Shown in pieces: positions 25,614 through 33,854 of a stretch of DNA of 64,000 nucleotides; within the stretch, counting starts at the first letter, position 1; every line of letters begins with the position of its first letter. A model generated the notes under the pieces. The model was not told where the DNA came from and did not search any database. It saw nothing but the letters and a program-made list of their open reading frames with translations. This DNA comes from Candidatus Acidiferrum typicum (GTDB lineage: Bacteria; Acidobacteriota; Terriglobia; Acidiferrales; UBA7541). The stretch lies in contig JAOAPV010000070.1 of NCBI GenBank assembly GCA_025463055.1, forward strand, positions 62,001-126,000, in the 5' to 3' direction. Position numbers and translations under genes: made by a program.

Positions 25614-25910
25614 ATGGAAAGAGCCCGTATCGAGAAGATTTCAAAGGCTTTGGCGGACGCCACCCGTCTCATGATCTTTGAATCAATCTCCGCCAACAAA
25701 GAGATGATCTGCGGTGAAATCGTGGCCCTTCGCGGTGTCACCCCCGCTACCGTTTCCCATCACCTTAAAATTCTTGCCGATGCCGGCCTTATTGAATGCA
25801 CTCGGAAAGGCCAGTGCGTTCACAATCGTGCGATCCCCGAAACGATTGCGGAATATTCCCAAGCTCTGGCCCGAATGGCGCGCGGCAAAACCTCGCCTGC
25901 CCGTAAGTAG
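25614..25910 (+). CDS. ArsR-family winged-helix repressor
   Basis: A 98-residue regulator, MERARIEKISKALADATRLM. The recognition region is seen at residues about 46-70 as V-T-P-A-T-V-S-H-H-L-K-I-L-A-D-A-G-L-I, followed by the wing (T-R-K-G-Q-C-V-H-N-R). None of the paired Cys motifs of metal-sensing ArsR proteins (such as ELCVCDL) is present; Cys occurs only at the C-G-E and G-Q-C positions, so a metal role is not supported. ATG 25614 with GGAG seven bases before is preferred to a longer frame. Divergent from an SDR gene with an intervening palindrome, it should repress both itself and the SDR in the absence of an unknown signal. Confidence 0.88.
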   Translation: MERARIEKISKALADATRLMIFESISANKEMICGEIVALRGVTPATVSHHLKILADAGLIECTRKGQCVHNRAIPETIAEYSQALARMARGKTSPARK

Positions 25911-26171
25911 CGCAAACGGCTTGCGCGCGTCGCGACGATAACTTTCATATCTTTTGTATTCTCCCGCCTCGCCCCTTCAATGGCCGTCCAGACGATTCGA
26001 TAGTTTCGGTGGATCTCGACGTGGTGCGTTCTACGCGTTGCGTTTTCGGGAGGCCGGGCTGTATCCTTTCTCGCAGACAGGTAATCCAACCTTTGCCTGT
26101 CGAGCGCATTTGTCGTTTGCCCAAATCACGCCGCCAGAAAACCTATCGCGTATTCTTTGAGGAGAGAATCT

Positions 26172-26792
26172 ATGAGCCCGAAAAACCATCGTTCCCACGC
26201 CAAGAGTGAGCAACTCGAGGCCGGATCCGATCGCGCAACTCCGATCCTTCACCAGAAAGCTCGAGAGATTCAGCCGTATGGAAAAATAACGCGCATGCCC
26301 ATCGCCCTCGATGAAAATGTCCGCGCCGAAAGCGTAGGCAACTTAAACCAAATCCTCGCTGACACGATGACTTTGCGCGACATGTACAAGAAGCATCATT
26401 GGCAGGTGTCGGGCCACACATTTTATCAACTGCACTTGCTTTTCGATAAGCATCACGGCGAGCAAGACGAATTGGTGGATGAGATTGCCGAGCGCATCCA
26501 GCTTCTTGGCGGCATCAGCCTGGCTATGGCCGCGGATATTGCCGAAACGACGATAATCCCAAGGCCGCCGCGAGGCCGCGAGGAAGTGCCCGTGCAAATT
26601 TCGCGCCTGCTGGAAGCCCACGAATTTATCCTCAAAGAAGCGCGCACCATGGCCAAGCAAGCCGATGAGGCCGGCGACGACGGCACCAATGACCTGCTTG
26701 TCAGCGACGTGATCCGCACCAACGAACTGCAAGTATGGTTTGTGGCCGAGCACGTGGTGGACGTTCCGGTTGTGCGCGCGGCCAACGCATAA
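26172..26792 (+). CDS. Dps/ferritin-like DNA-binding protein
   Basis: A 206-residue protein of the ferritin-like fold. The ferroxidase region reads K-K-H-H-W-Q-V-S-G, then L-H-L-L-F-D-K-H-H-G-E-Q-D-E-L-V-D-E-I-A-E-R, matching Dps H, D and E ligands from neighbouring subunits. Later helices (L-L-E-A-H-E-F-I-L-K-E-A-R and N-D-L-L-V-S-D-V-I-R-T-N-E-L-Q-V-W) also match. A Lys/Arg/His-rich extension of about 40 residues precedes the core and could bind DNA. It would protect DNA and store iron under oxidative stress. GGAG 7 bases before ATG 26172 supports the start. The DJ-1-like gene is convergent 16 bp away. Confidence 0.85.
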   Translation: MSPKNHRSHAKSEQLEAGSDRATPILHQKAREIQPYGKITRMPIALDENVRAESVGNLNQILADTMTLRDMYKKHHWQVSGHTFYQLHLLFDKHHGEQDELVDEIAERIQLLGGISLAMAADIAETTIIPRPPRGREEVPVQISRLLEAHEFILKEARTMAKQADEAGDDGTNDLLVSDVIRTNELQVWFVAEHVVDVPVVRAANA

Positions 26793-26808
26793 CTCTGTCA
26801 CGTCAGCT

Positions 26809-27390
26809 TCACAGTTCAATTTTCGTGCCAAGAACCACTAGAAACTTGGCCAGCCAGGCCGGGTGTGCGGGCCACGCGGGCGCCGTGACCAGGTTACCGT
26901 CCGCAATTGCTTCGCTGATTCCGAGCTCCGCGAACGTGCCGCCCGCGGTTGTGACATCCGGACCGACGGCGGGATAAGCGCTGCATTTTCTCCCTTTCAA
27001 CACGCCGGCAGCAGCCAGAATCTGCGCCGCGTGACAGATGGCGGCGATGGGCTTTTTCGCCTTGTCGAAGTAGCGCACAATTTCCAGAACGCGCGGATTG
27101 AGCCGAATATATTCGGGAGCGCGGCCGCCGGGAAGCACCAACGCGTCGTAATCTTCGGCTTTGACCTGGTCGAACGTGGCATTCAGCGAAAAATTGTGTC
27201 CGCGTTTTTCTGAGTACGTTTGATCGCCCTCGAAATCGTGAATCGCGGTGCGGACGAATTCGCCGGACTTCTTGCCTGGGCAGACGGCGTGAACCGTGTG
27301 GCCGACCATTAGCAGCGCCTGGAACGGAACCATCACTTCGTAATCTTCCACGTAATCGCCAACCAGCATCAGAATCGATTTCTTCGACAT
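26809..27390 (-). CDS. DJ-1/PfpI family protein
   Basis: A 193-residue class I glutamine-amidotransferase-like protein. G-D-Y-V-E-D-Y-E has the conserved Glu (E15), and [10 protein letters not shown] gives the nucleophile elbow Cys119-His120. The chain [10 protein letters not shown] is typical of PfpI/YraA-like members that act as deglycases, chaperones or proteases depending on the branch. A role in protein or aldehyde damage repair is likely but not certain. GGAGG six bases before ATG 27390 sets the start. Two 19-bp direct repeats lie 20-63 bp upstream and may be its operators. Confidence 0.88.
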   Translation of the reverse strand: MSKKSILMLVGDYVEDYEVMVPFQALLMVGHTVHAVCPGKKSGEFVRTAIHDFEGDQTYSEKRGHNFSLNATFDQVKAEDYDALVLPGGRAPEYIRLNPRVLEIVRYFDKAKKPIAAICHAAQILAAAGVLKGRKCSAYPAVGPDVTTAGGTFAELGISEAIADGNLVTAPAWPAHPAWLAKFLVVLGTKIEL

Positions 27391-27409
27391 CGCTTGCCTC
27401 CATCCCAAA

Positions 27410-27453
27410 TTAGGTGCGGTGAACCGGCCCAGAGTTAGGTGCGGCAAACCGGC
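27410..27453. promoter_or_regulatory. Two direct repeats upstream of the DJ-1-like gene
   Basis: TTAGGTGCGGTGAACCGGC (27410-27428) and TTAGGTGCGGCAAACCGGC (27435-27453) match in 17 of 19 positions with a 25-bp period. They lie between the DJ-1-like gene and the tRNA-Leu promoter. This may be a tandem operator or a small duplication. Confidence 0.5.
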
Positions 27454-27458
27454 ATTCG

Positions 27459-27487
27459 TTGACAAAGCCTGCCGCGGCGGGCAAAAT
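27459..27487 (+). promoter_or_regulatory. Promoter of tRNA-Leu (CAG)
   Basis: TTGACA (27459-27464), 17 bp, CAAAAT (27482-27487). The start would lie near 27494, about 53 bp before the tRNA. Confidence 0.55.
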
Positions 27488-27546
27488 TAATTTGCCTCAC
27501 AGTGCTGGCGGGCTCGGCTTGAGCCCGTTCAACACACCGCATACGT

Positions 27547-27633
27547 GCCCGAATGGCGGAACTGGCAGACGCGCTAGATTCAGGTTCTAGTGATCGCAAG
27601 GTCGTGGAGGTTCGAGTCCTCTTTCGGGCACCA
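27547..27633 (+). tRNA. tRNA-Leu (anticodon CAG)
   Basis: The acceptor GCCCGAA (27547-27553) pairs with TTCGGGC (27623-27629); discriminator A and encoded CCA follow. The stem CTAGA/TCTAG holds the loop TTCAGGT with CAG at 27581-27583. The long variable arm and T-loop GGTTCGAGTCC identify a type II tRNA-Leu reading CUG. The DUF72 gene is convergent 17 bp after it. Confidence 0.96.
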
Positions 27634-27650
27634 ATTTTTCTTGTCCATAC

Positions 27651-28355
27651 TTATGACTTAGCGGCGGAAAGCACGGTTTCCGCGTGCAGGGCGCCTTCCG
27701 GCGTGTCTTCGTGCTTGAAATAAATGTACACATCGCCGCTGCCGCCGAGCCGTGCGATTCTTTGTTCCAAGGCTTTGCGTTCTTTCGCTGAATACTCTTC
27801 CTTGCGTAGCCGGAGATACGAGAAATCCGCGGTCTGCACATCCGGAGTTTCGAGCTTTTCGCTTTCGGCATTGCACAGCGCGGCGTTTGCGGCGCGCAAC
27901 GCAGCATACACTTCCTCGCTGAACCACGAAGCGTGGCGAAACTCAAATGCGGAACGCAACGATCTTGGCAGCGTCTCCAGAAAATCCTTCAGCAAAGCGA
28001 CATCGCATTTCAAAAAGGGCGGCAACTGAAACAAGACCGGGCCTAATTTCTTATCCTCATCCAGCGGCTGCAGCGAGCGCAGAAAATCTGAAGTGAAATC
28101 GGCCACATCGCGCAGCCGTGCTACGTGCGTGATTTTCTGGTGCGCCTTGATGGCGAATTGAAAATTCGCCGGAGTCGCTTCGATCCAGCCGCGAAGCAAT
28201 TTCTCCGTTGGGAAGCGGCGAAACGTGTAGTTCACTTCCACCGTGTTCAACCGGCTAGCGTAATGGCCCAAGAATTTTGCGGACGCAAGCTTCGCCGGAT
28301 AGAAGCCCGGCTTCCAGCTCGGATACGCCCATCCCGATGTGCCCGCGCGAATCAT
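27651..28355 (-). CDS. DUF72 domain protein (YecE-like)
   Basis: A 234-residue TIM-barrel-like protein starting M-I-R-A-G-T-S-G-W-A-Y-P-S-W, the DUF72 signature. It continues V-E-V-N-Y-T-F-R-R-F-P, F-A-I-K-A-H-Q-K-I-T-H and L-G-P-V-L-F-Q-L-P-P, and ends with D-V-Y-I-Y-F-K-H-E-D. The family is widespread and of unknown function; a nuclease or DNA-repair link has been proposed. ATG 28355 is used. A GTG one codon upstream (28358) has AAGGAG nine bases before it and may be the true start. Its promoter is shared or near that of the secreted hydrolase just upstream on the same strand (38-bp gap), so both may form one operon. Confidence 0.85.
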   Translation of the reverse strand: MIRAGTSGWAYPSWKPGFYPAKLASAKFLGHYASRLNTVEVNYTFRRFPTEKLLRGWIEATPANFQFAIKAHQKITHVARLRDVADFTSDFLRSLQPLDEDKKLGPVLFQLPPFLKCDVALLKDFLETLPRSLRSAFEFRHASWFSEEVYAALRAANAALCNAESEKLETPDVQTADFSYLRLRKEEYSAKERKALEQRIARLGGSGDVYIYFKHEDTPEGALHAETVLSAAKS

Positions 28356-28393
28356 CACTCTGAATCGCTCCTTCGTTGTTATGCCCCACGGGT

Positions 28394-29179
28394 TCATTTT
28401 GCGAGTAGCGATTTCCAGCGGGCCCAAGCTTCGGTGCGGGCTTTGCGATTGGGTTCGCTTGCATCGGGCGCTTCGCCGGCGCGCATGAAGCCGTGGCCCG
28501 CCCCTTCATAGGTGATCGGCTCGAATGTTTTGCCGGCGGCTTTCATATTTTGAGTCGCCTCGGGAAGAGTCGCATCGATGCGCGCGTCATCTCCCGCATA
28601 GAAGCCGTACACCGGGGCAGTAATGCGAGCCATCGCGGCTTTTTCCGGCGGCACTCCGTAGAAAACAAACGCGGCTGCCAGATCGTTACGATTCGTGGCG
28701 AAGCGGAAGGATTGCCCGCCGCCCCAGCAATATCCTGTAACGAACAGTTTTCCGTTGCTCGCCGGGAGCTTTTTTCCGTAGTCGGCGACTGCGTTCAGGT
28801 CCGCCGTGATCTGATCGGGATTGAGATGGTTTATGGCCTCCATCACTTTGTCCTGCGTAAAAGCTGAACTGCGGCCGCCGTTCGGTCCCATGCCGGAGAG
28901 GAGATCGGGCGCGACAGCGATGTAGCCGGCTTCTGCGAGTTGATCGGCGAGATCCTGAACCCAATCGGTCATGCCAAAGATTTCGTGTATAACGAGAACT
29001 ACCGGCGTTTTGCTCTTCGACTCCGGGTAGACCACGAAGGTCTCGACGGATCGTCCGTCATGCTTGACGGTGACCCATTCGCGGTGGCGCGGCGATTTCT
29101 CCAGCTTGGCCTTGGCCCAGTCTTGCGCCGAAGCAAGCTGCGCGGCGAACAATAAAAGGAGCAATGTGAGGTGTTTCAT
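28394..29179 (-). CDS. Exported dienelactone hydrolase family protein
   Basis: A 261-residue alpha/beta hydrolase with a signal peptide (residues 1-18, cleavage after A-S-A). The nucleophile elbow G-Y-C-W-G-G (C151), the acid in G-D-D-A-R-I-D (197-198) and His in G-A-G-H-G-F (H229) give the Cys-Asp-His triad of dienelactone hydrolases. A V-V-L-V-I-H-E-I-F-G motif forms the oxyanion strand. Such proteins open lactone rings or cleave esters; the substrate is unknown. The signal peptide is unusual for the classical cytoplasmic enzyme but common in acidobacterial homologues. It is followed 38 bp later by DUF72. Confidence 0.87.
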   Translation of the reverse strand: MKHLTLLLLLFAAQLASAQDWAKAKLEKSPRHREWVTVKHDGRSVETFVVYPESKSKTPVVLVIHEIFGMTDWVQDLADQLAEAGYIAVAPDLLSGMGPNGGRSSAFTQDKVMEAINHLNPDQITADLNAVADYGKKLPASNGKLFVTGYCWGGGQSFRFATNRNDLAAAFVFYGVPPEKAAMARITAPVYGFYAGDDARIDATLPEATQNMKAAGKTFEPITYEGAGHGFMRAGEAPDASEPNRKARTEAWARWKSLLAK

Positions 29180-29734
29180 GGATGCCCTGTCTCCTAACAG
29201 GAAGGCATGAAATTTAACACAAAGCTCGGGAGGGACGCGCAGAGCCGCGGAAAAGAGTCTCTATGTCATTAATTCCAAAGAGGGGCTGAAGGGACCTACC
29301 CCCACCCCCGGGTTTTGCCAAAAGAGGCCGCAACCCATTGAAAACAAACGACGGCAGCTCGCAAAGGAGGGCAAAGAGGAATAAAGAGGCCGCAACACTT
29401 TGAAAATAAATGGATTGCGAGACTCGGCCCAGTTGGTCGCCGCAGGGTCCAAATAGGACGAGAGCGATTGTCGGCTAAGGGGTGGGCGGGACATGCTGAA
29501 TGCTAGCCCCTAGTGTACGGATTAGTAAAGGTCTTTACATTGGAAGGTCAAATTCCGGGGTCGAACAGCGATTACGAGCATTGGACATCACCGAGTGAGG
29601 CTTCCCGCCCGTCCAGAATCGCGCACCTGGGTCAATAGCTGTGGGTGTGTGATGGGAAAACGAGACCTTTCCCAATTTGGGAACTTACTTTTAGGCGGTG
29701 GTCGCAGGTTTGAAGACCGGCGAACGCTGATGCA
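29180..29734. other. 555-bp gap without a supported gene
   Basis: I find no gene here; open frames are short and lack family features. It contains a 28-nt near-repeat (29321-29348 and 29383-29410, 24 of 28 identical, core AAAGAGGCCGCAAC then TTGAAAA), a C-rich run near 29300, and the perfect inverted repeat GTAAAG-GT-CTTTAC (29525-29538). It must include the promoter of the dienelactone hydrolase gene. Confidence 0.5.
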
Positions 29735-30772
29735 CTACTTCCCGACTACGATTATCGCGAAGGAGCCGGGCTTTATTTTTCCGCGACGCTCGCCTGGGGC
29801 TGGCGGCTCAAACTCGGCGCTGGGCAGAAAGATCTTGTGCGTTTTTAGATCGAGGCCCATGGTGCGCGCACTTTTCTTGGTCGGAATATTGTCCACCACC
29901 GTGAACTTGTCGGGCGAATCTTCGTGGATCACGGTGAGATTGCCGTCGCCGCAGGATGCGAAGAAATAACTGAGCGCAGGATCGAAGGCAGCGGCGTCTG
30001 GGCCATCACAGATGGCGGGGTTGGCGACGACCTTGCCTGAATCCGCGTCCACGACAGAGGAAACTTTGTCATCGCATACAGCTAGGAGGCGACGGCTCTT
30101 GAGATCACCGGCCAGGCCGGACGGAGATTTGCAGGGCGCGAGAGGCCAGCGATGCGTCTCTTTCAAGTTTTGCGAATCGAGCACGATGAGATTCGATGTC
30201 TCTTCTGCGTTCACGAACATAGTGCCCTTGCCGTCCGCGACCGCGAATTCGGGCTTATCGCCCAGAGGAATCGTCCCGACGACCGAGCCGTCCGCCGCGT
30301 TGATAACGGTGGAGTTTTTGCCGCGGCCATTGAAGGTGAAGACGCGCTTGGTAGCGGGATCGTAGATGATGGCATCGGGATTCGCGTCGGTCTTGGCTGT
30401 GCCGAGTGTCTTCAGAGTCTTCGCGTCGAAGATCGTTACGGTATTAGCTCGTCCGTTACTGGTGAACCCGCGGCCGAGGTCGGGAGCGACGGTGATGCCA
30501 TGCACGCCTGGCGTATCCGGGATATCGCCTTCGATGGCGTAGGTATCGGCATTCATGACTACGACGTGCGTGGCGTGAGAGATGTAGACGCGTCGCGCGT
30601 CGCTATCGACATAGATGTAATCCCAGCCCTCATCGCCAGGAACAGAAACGGTCTTGATTATGTGATAGCCAGAGGCACCCGGCTTGGGCGCAGCGTGGGA
30701 AAATTTCGCGGCGGAAACAAGAGCGACGGCGAAGAGTGCGGCGAGGCTGAGAAAGGTGAGGTGTTTGCGCAT
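29735..30772 (-). CDS. Exported YncE-like beta-propeller protein
   Basis: A 345-residue protein with a signal peptide (MRKHLTFLSLAALFAVALVS, cleavage near H-A-A). The mature chain is a seven-bladed propeller of the YVTN/YncE type: repeated D-x-x-x-x-x-V-Y-x-S/T, T-V-T-I-F-D-A-K-T-L-K-T-L-G, D-P-A-T-K-R-V-F, V-I-N-A-A-D-G-S-V-V-G-T-I-P-L-G. Such propellers are extracytoplasmic binding proteins of varied or unknown function. The frame is open 36 codons upstream, but ATG 30772 begins the signal peptide. The S9 peptidase gene follows in the convergent-looking cluster upstream, on the same strand, but the two are separated by 177 bp. Confidence 0.82.
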   Translation of the reverse strand: MRKHLTFLSLAALFAVALVSAAKFSHAAPKPGASGYHIIKTVSVPGDEGWDYIYVDSDARRVYISHATHVVVMNADTYAIEGDIPDTPGVHGITVAPDLGRGFTSNGRANTVTIFDAKTLKTLGTAKTDANPDAIIYDPATKRVFTFNGRGKNSTVINAADGSVVGTIPLGDKPEFAVADGKGTMFVNAEETSNLIVLDSQNLKETHRWPLAPCKSPSGLAGDLKSRRLLAVCDDKVSSVVDADSGKVVANPAICDGPDAAAFDPALSYFFASCGDGNLTVIHEDSPDKFTVVDNIPTKKSARTMGLDLKTHKIFLPSAEFEPPAPGERRGKIKPGSFAIIVVGK

Positions 30773-30916
30773 GGTTTTCTCTTTTCGTTTCGTGTGTTTC
30801 ATTCGATTGGGCAGCCGAACTGGGTTAGGTATACAGCGGGGAAGATAAACAGCACATAAACGGGTTACGGGCAAAGGCAAAAGATAGCGCTCGCCGAATC
30901 TGAGATCGCGCCGAGC

Positions 30917-30943
30917 TAGGGGCGCAGCAATGCTGCGCCCCTA
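30917..30943. repeat. 27-bp perfect palindrome (REP-like) after the S9 peptidase
   Basis: TAGGGGCGCAGCA (30917-30929) and TGCTGCGCCCCTA (30931-30943) are perfect 13-bp arms with a single base between them. It lies seven bp past the peptidase stop. There is no T tract, so it is a REP-like element or mRNA-end stabiliser rather than an intrinsic terminator. Confidence 0.65.
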
Positions 30944-30949
30944 CAATGA

Positions 30950-33007
30950 CTACGGCTTGGATTTGTGTTGATCGAACCAGCCGGCTACGTACAACATTTT
31001 GGTGATGTGATGGCTGGGACGGCGGCCGATGCCGTGCGGTTCTTCCGGGACGCGGACGAGCACGGATTCGATGTTGAGTAGCTTTAGCGCGGAGTAAAAT
31101 TGCTCTGCTTCGGAAATCGGCGTGCGATAGTCCTCTTCGCCAGTCATGACAAGCGTGGGAGTTTTGATTTTCGCGACTTCATCGGTGAGCGAGCGCTTCA
31201 TGTACTGCTCGGTGTTATCCCAGGGATTGCCGGGAAACCAATATTTTGCGGTGAAGGGAATATCGCTGGTGAGCACGAAGCTGTACCAGTTGATGACGGG
31301 ATAGAGCGCGGCGGCCGCGCGAAAGCGTGTGGTGTGCTCGATGGTCCAGGCCGTGAGCACGCCGCCACCGCTGCCACCTGTGACGAAGAGATTGTTCGTG
31401 TCGATGTAACCCTTGGCCACGACCGCATCGACGCCGCTATTGAGATCGTCGAAATCGTCGCCGGGATAGGCATGATGAATGAGGTTGGCGAATTCTTCTC
31501 CATAGCTAGTGCTGCCGCGCGGATTGGTGTAGAGCACGACGTAGCCCATGGCAGCCCAGACTTGCTTTTCAAGATCGAAACGATCGCCGTAATCGCCGAA
31601 AGGTCCGCCATGAATTTCGAGGATGAGCGGATATTTCTTGGAGGGATCGAAGCCGGGTGGCTGAATGATCCAGCCTTGAATTTTGCGCTTGTCTTTTGAG
31701 GATTCGTACGAGATTTCCTCGACGTGACCAGGCGCTTTCTGCTGCAACAGTTCCTGATTGACAGCGGTTAGCACGCGCATTGCGCCATTGGTTGAGACGG
31801 CGATATCGCCGGGATTGTCCGGGCGTCCGTAGGTGAAAGCGATAGTGCCGGTACGCGAAACGGAAAACGAGCCGCCGCCATAGGCACTGGTGCCCGAGAC
31901 AACATGGTCGGCAATTTTCTTGGAGTTGCCGTCCGGCGTGGTGAAGCCAATTTTCGTATCGCCCTGGTCGTTGTAGAGGAAATAAAGTCCGCTATTGTCA
32001 GACGCCCATTGCGGAGACTGAATGTCGCGGTCGAGCTTGTCCGTAACGGAGTGGGAGCCGCTGCCATCGCGGTTCATGACGTAGAGTTTGGTGGTTTGGT
32101 GTCCCTGGTAGCGGTCATCGAATCCTGTGTAGGCGATCCATTTACCGTTGGGAGAGATCTCTGCGTTATTGTCGGGGCCCTTGCGATTGGTGAGAGCGCG
32201 AAACGCGCCGTCGGCTACGTTGAATTCGTACACTTCCGTATCGAAATATTCGTGATCGGATTCCGGGTGACGGTTCGCGGAGACTAGCAGAAATTTTCCA
32301 TCCGGCGACCAGGCGGCGCGTGTGAGCCCGCCAAGGTCGCTCCCACCGTTGGGAAAGCTGCCGTTCGTAACCTGGCGCGGCGCGCCGCCATCCGCGGAGA
32401 CCACAAACACTTGATGATAGCCGGGCTTAAGGTAGCCGGCGCCGTTGAAGCGGTAAACGAGGCGATCATACGCTGCGGCCGGCTCGGCCCATTTCGCGCC
32501 GGAGGGTGGCGCAGGCAAATCAGCGAGGTGCGGGCCTTTGCCGAGCAGGAGCGCGGAGAACGAAATCATCTTGCCGTCGGGAGACCAAGCGATGGCGTCC
32601 GGGGATTGTTCGAGATTCGTAACGCGCGCGGTTTGCCCGGTGTCCATCCAACGCACGTAAATTTGCTGCTTGCCGTCCACGTCGGAGAGGAAGGCGATGC
32701 GGGTGCTGTCGGGAGACCAACGCGGCGACATGTAGGAGTGGTTGCCCGAGGAAAGCGGCCGCTGATCGGTGCCGTCAACATTGATGACCCACAGATTGGA
32801 GTAACGCTTGTCCGTCATGGGATCGGCGAAGCGGCGGACGTATACAATTTTTTTGCCGTCCGGAGAAATTTGCGGATCGGTGGCGATTTGAAGCTGAAAT
32901 TCGTCCATGGCCGTGAAGGTGTGGGACGAATCCTGCGCGAAAATTAAACTGGGAAACACCAAGGACGCTGCTGCAGCCGCAAGAGCACCGCGCAAACGGA
33001 ATTTCAT
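30950..33007 (-). CDS. S9-family (prolyl oligopeptidase-like) exported peptidase
   Basis: A 685-residue enzyme: signal peptide (residues 1-24), a PD40-type propeller (about 40-400, repeated W-S-P-D-G and W-S-P-D-S motifs), then a C-terminal alpha/beta hydrolase. The catalytic residues are visible as G-G-S-G-G-G (nucleophile Ser), G-E-E-D-Y-R-T-P-I (Asp) and E-E-P-H-G-I (His). It resembles acylaminoacyl-peptidase and dipeptidyl-aminopeptidase branches and should cut short peptides outside the cytoplasm. GGAGG nine bases before ATG 33007 supports the start. The propeller filters substrate size in known S9 enzymes. Confidence 0.92.
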   Translation of the reverse strand: MKFRLRGALAAAAASLVFPSLIFAQDSSHTFTAMDEFQLQIATDPQISPDGKKIVYVRRFADPMTDKRYSNLWVINVDGTDQRPLSSGNHSYMSPRWSPDSTRIAFLSDVDGKQQIYVRWMDTGQTARVTNLEQSPDAIAWSPDGKMISFSALLLGKGPHLADLPAPPSGAKWAEPAAAYDRLVYRFNGAGYLKPGYHQVFVVSADGGAPRQVTNGSFPNGGSDLGGLTRAAWSPDGKFLLVSANRHPESDHEYFDTEVYEFNVADGAFRALTNRKGPDNNAEISPNGKWIAYTGFDDRYQGHQTTKLYVMNRDGSGSHSVTDKLDRDIQSPQWASDNSGLYFLYNDQGDTKIGFTTPDGNSKKIADHVVSGTSAYGGGSFSVSRTGTIAFTYGRPDNPGDIAVSTNGAMRVLTAVNQELLQQKAPGHVEEISYESSKDKRKIQGWIIQPPGFDPSKKYPLILEIHGGPFGDYGDRFDLEKQVWAAMGYVVLYTNPRGSTSYGEEFANLIHHAYPGDDFDDLNSGVDAVVAKGYIDTNNLFVTGGSGGGVLTAWTIEHTTRFRAAAALYPVINWYSFVLTSDIPFTAKYWFPGNPWDNTEQYMKRSLTDEVAKIKTPTLVMTGEEDYRTPISEAEQFYSALKLLNIESVLVRVPEEPHGIGRRPSHHITKMLYVAGWFDQHKSKP

Positions 33008-33220
33008 TAGATCGGACCTCCTCGCAGCGGGGCAGTTAACAACGGGTGCCGATTTGTGTCAAGCCTGTTGCAGAGATGACACTTGCGTTGAGGACGGGCG
33101 ATATCGCCAATTTTCGATGCATCAGGGCGTATATGCCATTCACCTGATTGGGACTGGCATGGATTGTGTCGTATTTCTAGTAGGTCGCATCAAACGGTGG
33201 TGACTCACGGAGGACGAGCA

Positions 33221-33682
33221 GTGACTCACAAACCAAAGGTGCTTTTCTTTTCTACGGGTGATGCGACGCGCAGTCAGATGGCGGAAGGTTTTCTGCACGC
33301 ATTTGCGGGCGACAAGTTCATCGGCGTAAGCACGGCGGTGAAGACGCCCGATAGAAATCCACTGACAGTTGATGTAATGAAAGAAGTGGGCGTGGATATT
33401 TCGAACCAACACTCCGAGGAATTGGCGCAATCCCTGAAGGAGCATTTTGCCTGCGTAGTTACAGTGTGCGATGCCGCGAGAGAGCGCTTTCCGGTTTGGC
33501 CGTTCACGCATAATCTGTTTCATTGGAGCCTGCCAGACCCCACCGCATCTACGGGATCGCCGGAAGAGCGGAAAACGGTTTTCCGGCGAGTGCGCGACGA
33601 AATCCGCCAAAAAGTCGCGGAATTCACTAAACAGAGAGTCCCAGGATCTCGACATAACGCTGCCGAAGAAATGAAATCTTAG
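33221..33682 (+). CDS. ArsC/low-molecular-weight phosphatase-like protein lacking the catalytic cysteine
   Basis: A 153-residue protein with the LMW-PTPase fold typical of thioredoxin-coupled arsenate reductases. The P-loop reads F-F-S-T-G-D-A-T-R-S-Q: serine 11 stands where the nucleophile Cys of the C-x5-R loop belongs, while R17-S18-Q19 are kept. The second redox Cys is present (V-T-V-C, residue 83), the third (about 90) is Phe, and the acid in L-P-D-P (D106) is kept. As read it should not reduce arsenate by the known mechanism; it may bind a phosphorylated or arsenical ligand. GTG 33221 with GGAGG seven bases upstream sets the start. No ars operon is nearby. Confidence 0.8.
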   Translation: MTHKPKVLFFSTGDATRSQMAEGFLHAFAGDKFIGVSTAVKTPDRNPLTVDVMKEVGVDISNQHSEELAQSLKEHFACVVTVCDAARERFPVWPFTHNLFHWSLPDPTASTGSPEERKTVFRRVRDEIRQKVAEFTKQRVPGSRHNAAEEMKS

Positions 33683-33854
33683 GCGCAAGGACAGCCGTCC
33701 ATTTCCGCTGCGCAAATTTCGCTGAACAAATTGAGAAGGCTGCAGGCTCTACTTAGAGTGAAGTGGTTCCTTGTGACAACGTGTGTGCACCCGCATAATT
33801 AAGGCGTAGGCCGCATCTGGGAACGAGACGATGCAATGTAGGCGGAGGCACATT

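Noticed and set aside
29261-29494. 77-codon frame on the minus strand
   Set aside because: Low-complexity translation of the repeat-containing gap, with no ribosome site and no family features.
30152-30859. 235-codon frame antisense to the YncE-like gene
   Set aside because: No domain, no ribosome site, and it is fully covered by a gene with clear propeller repeats.
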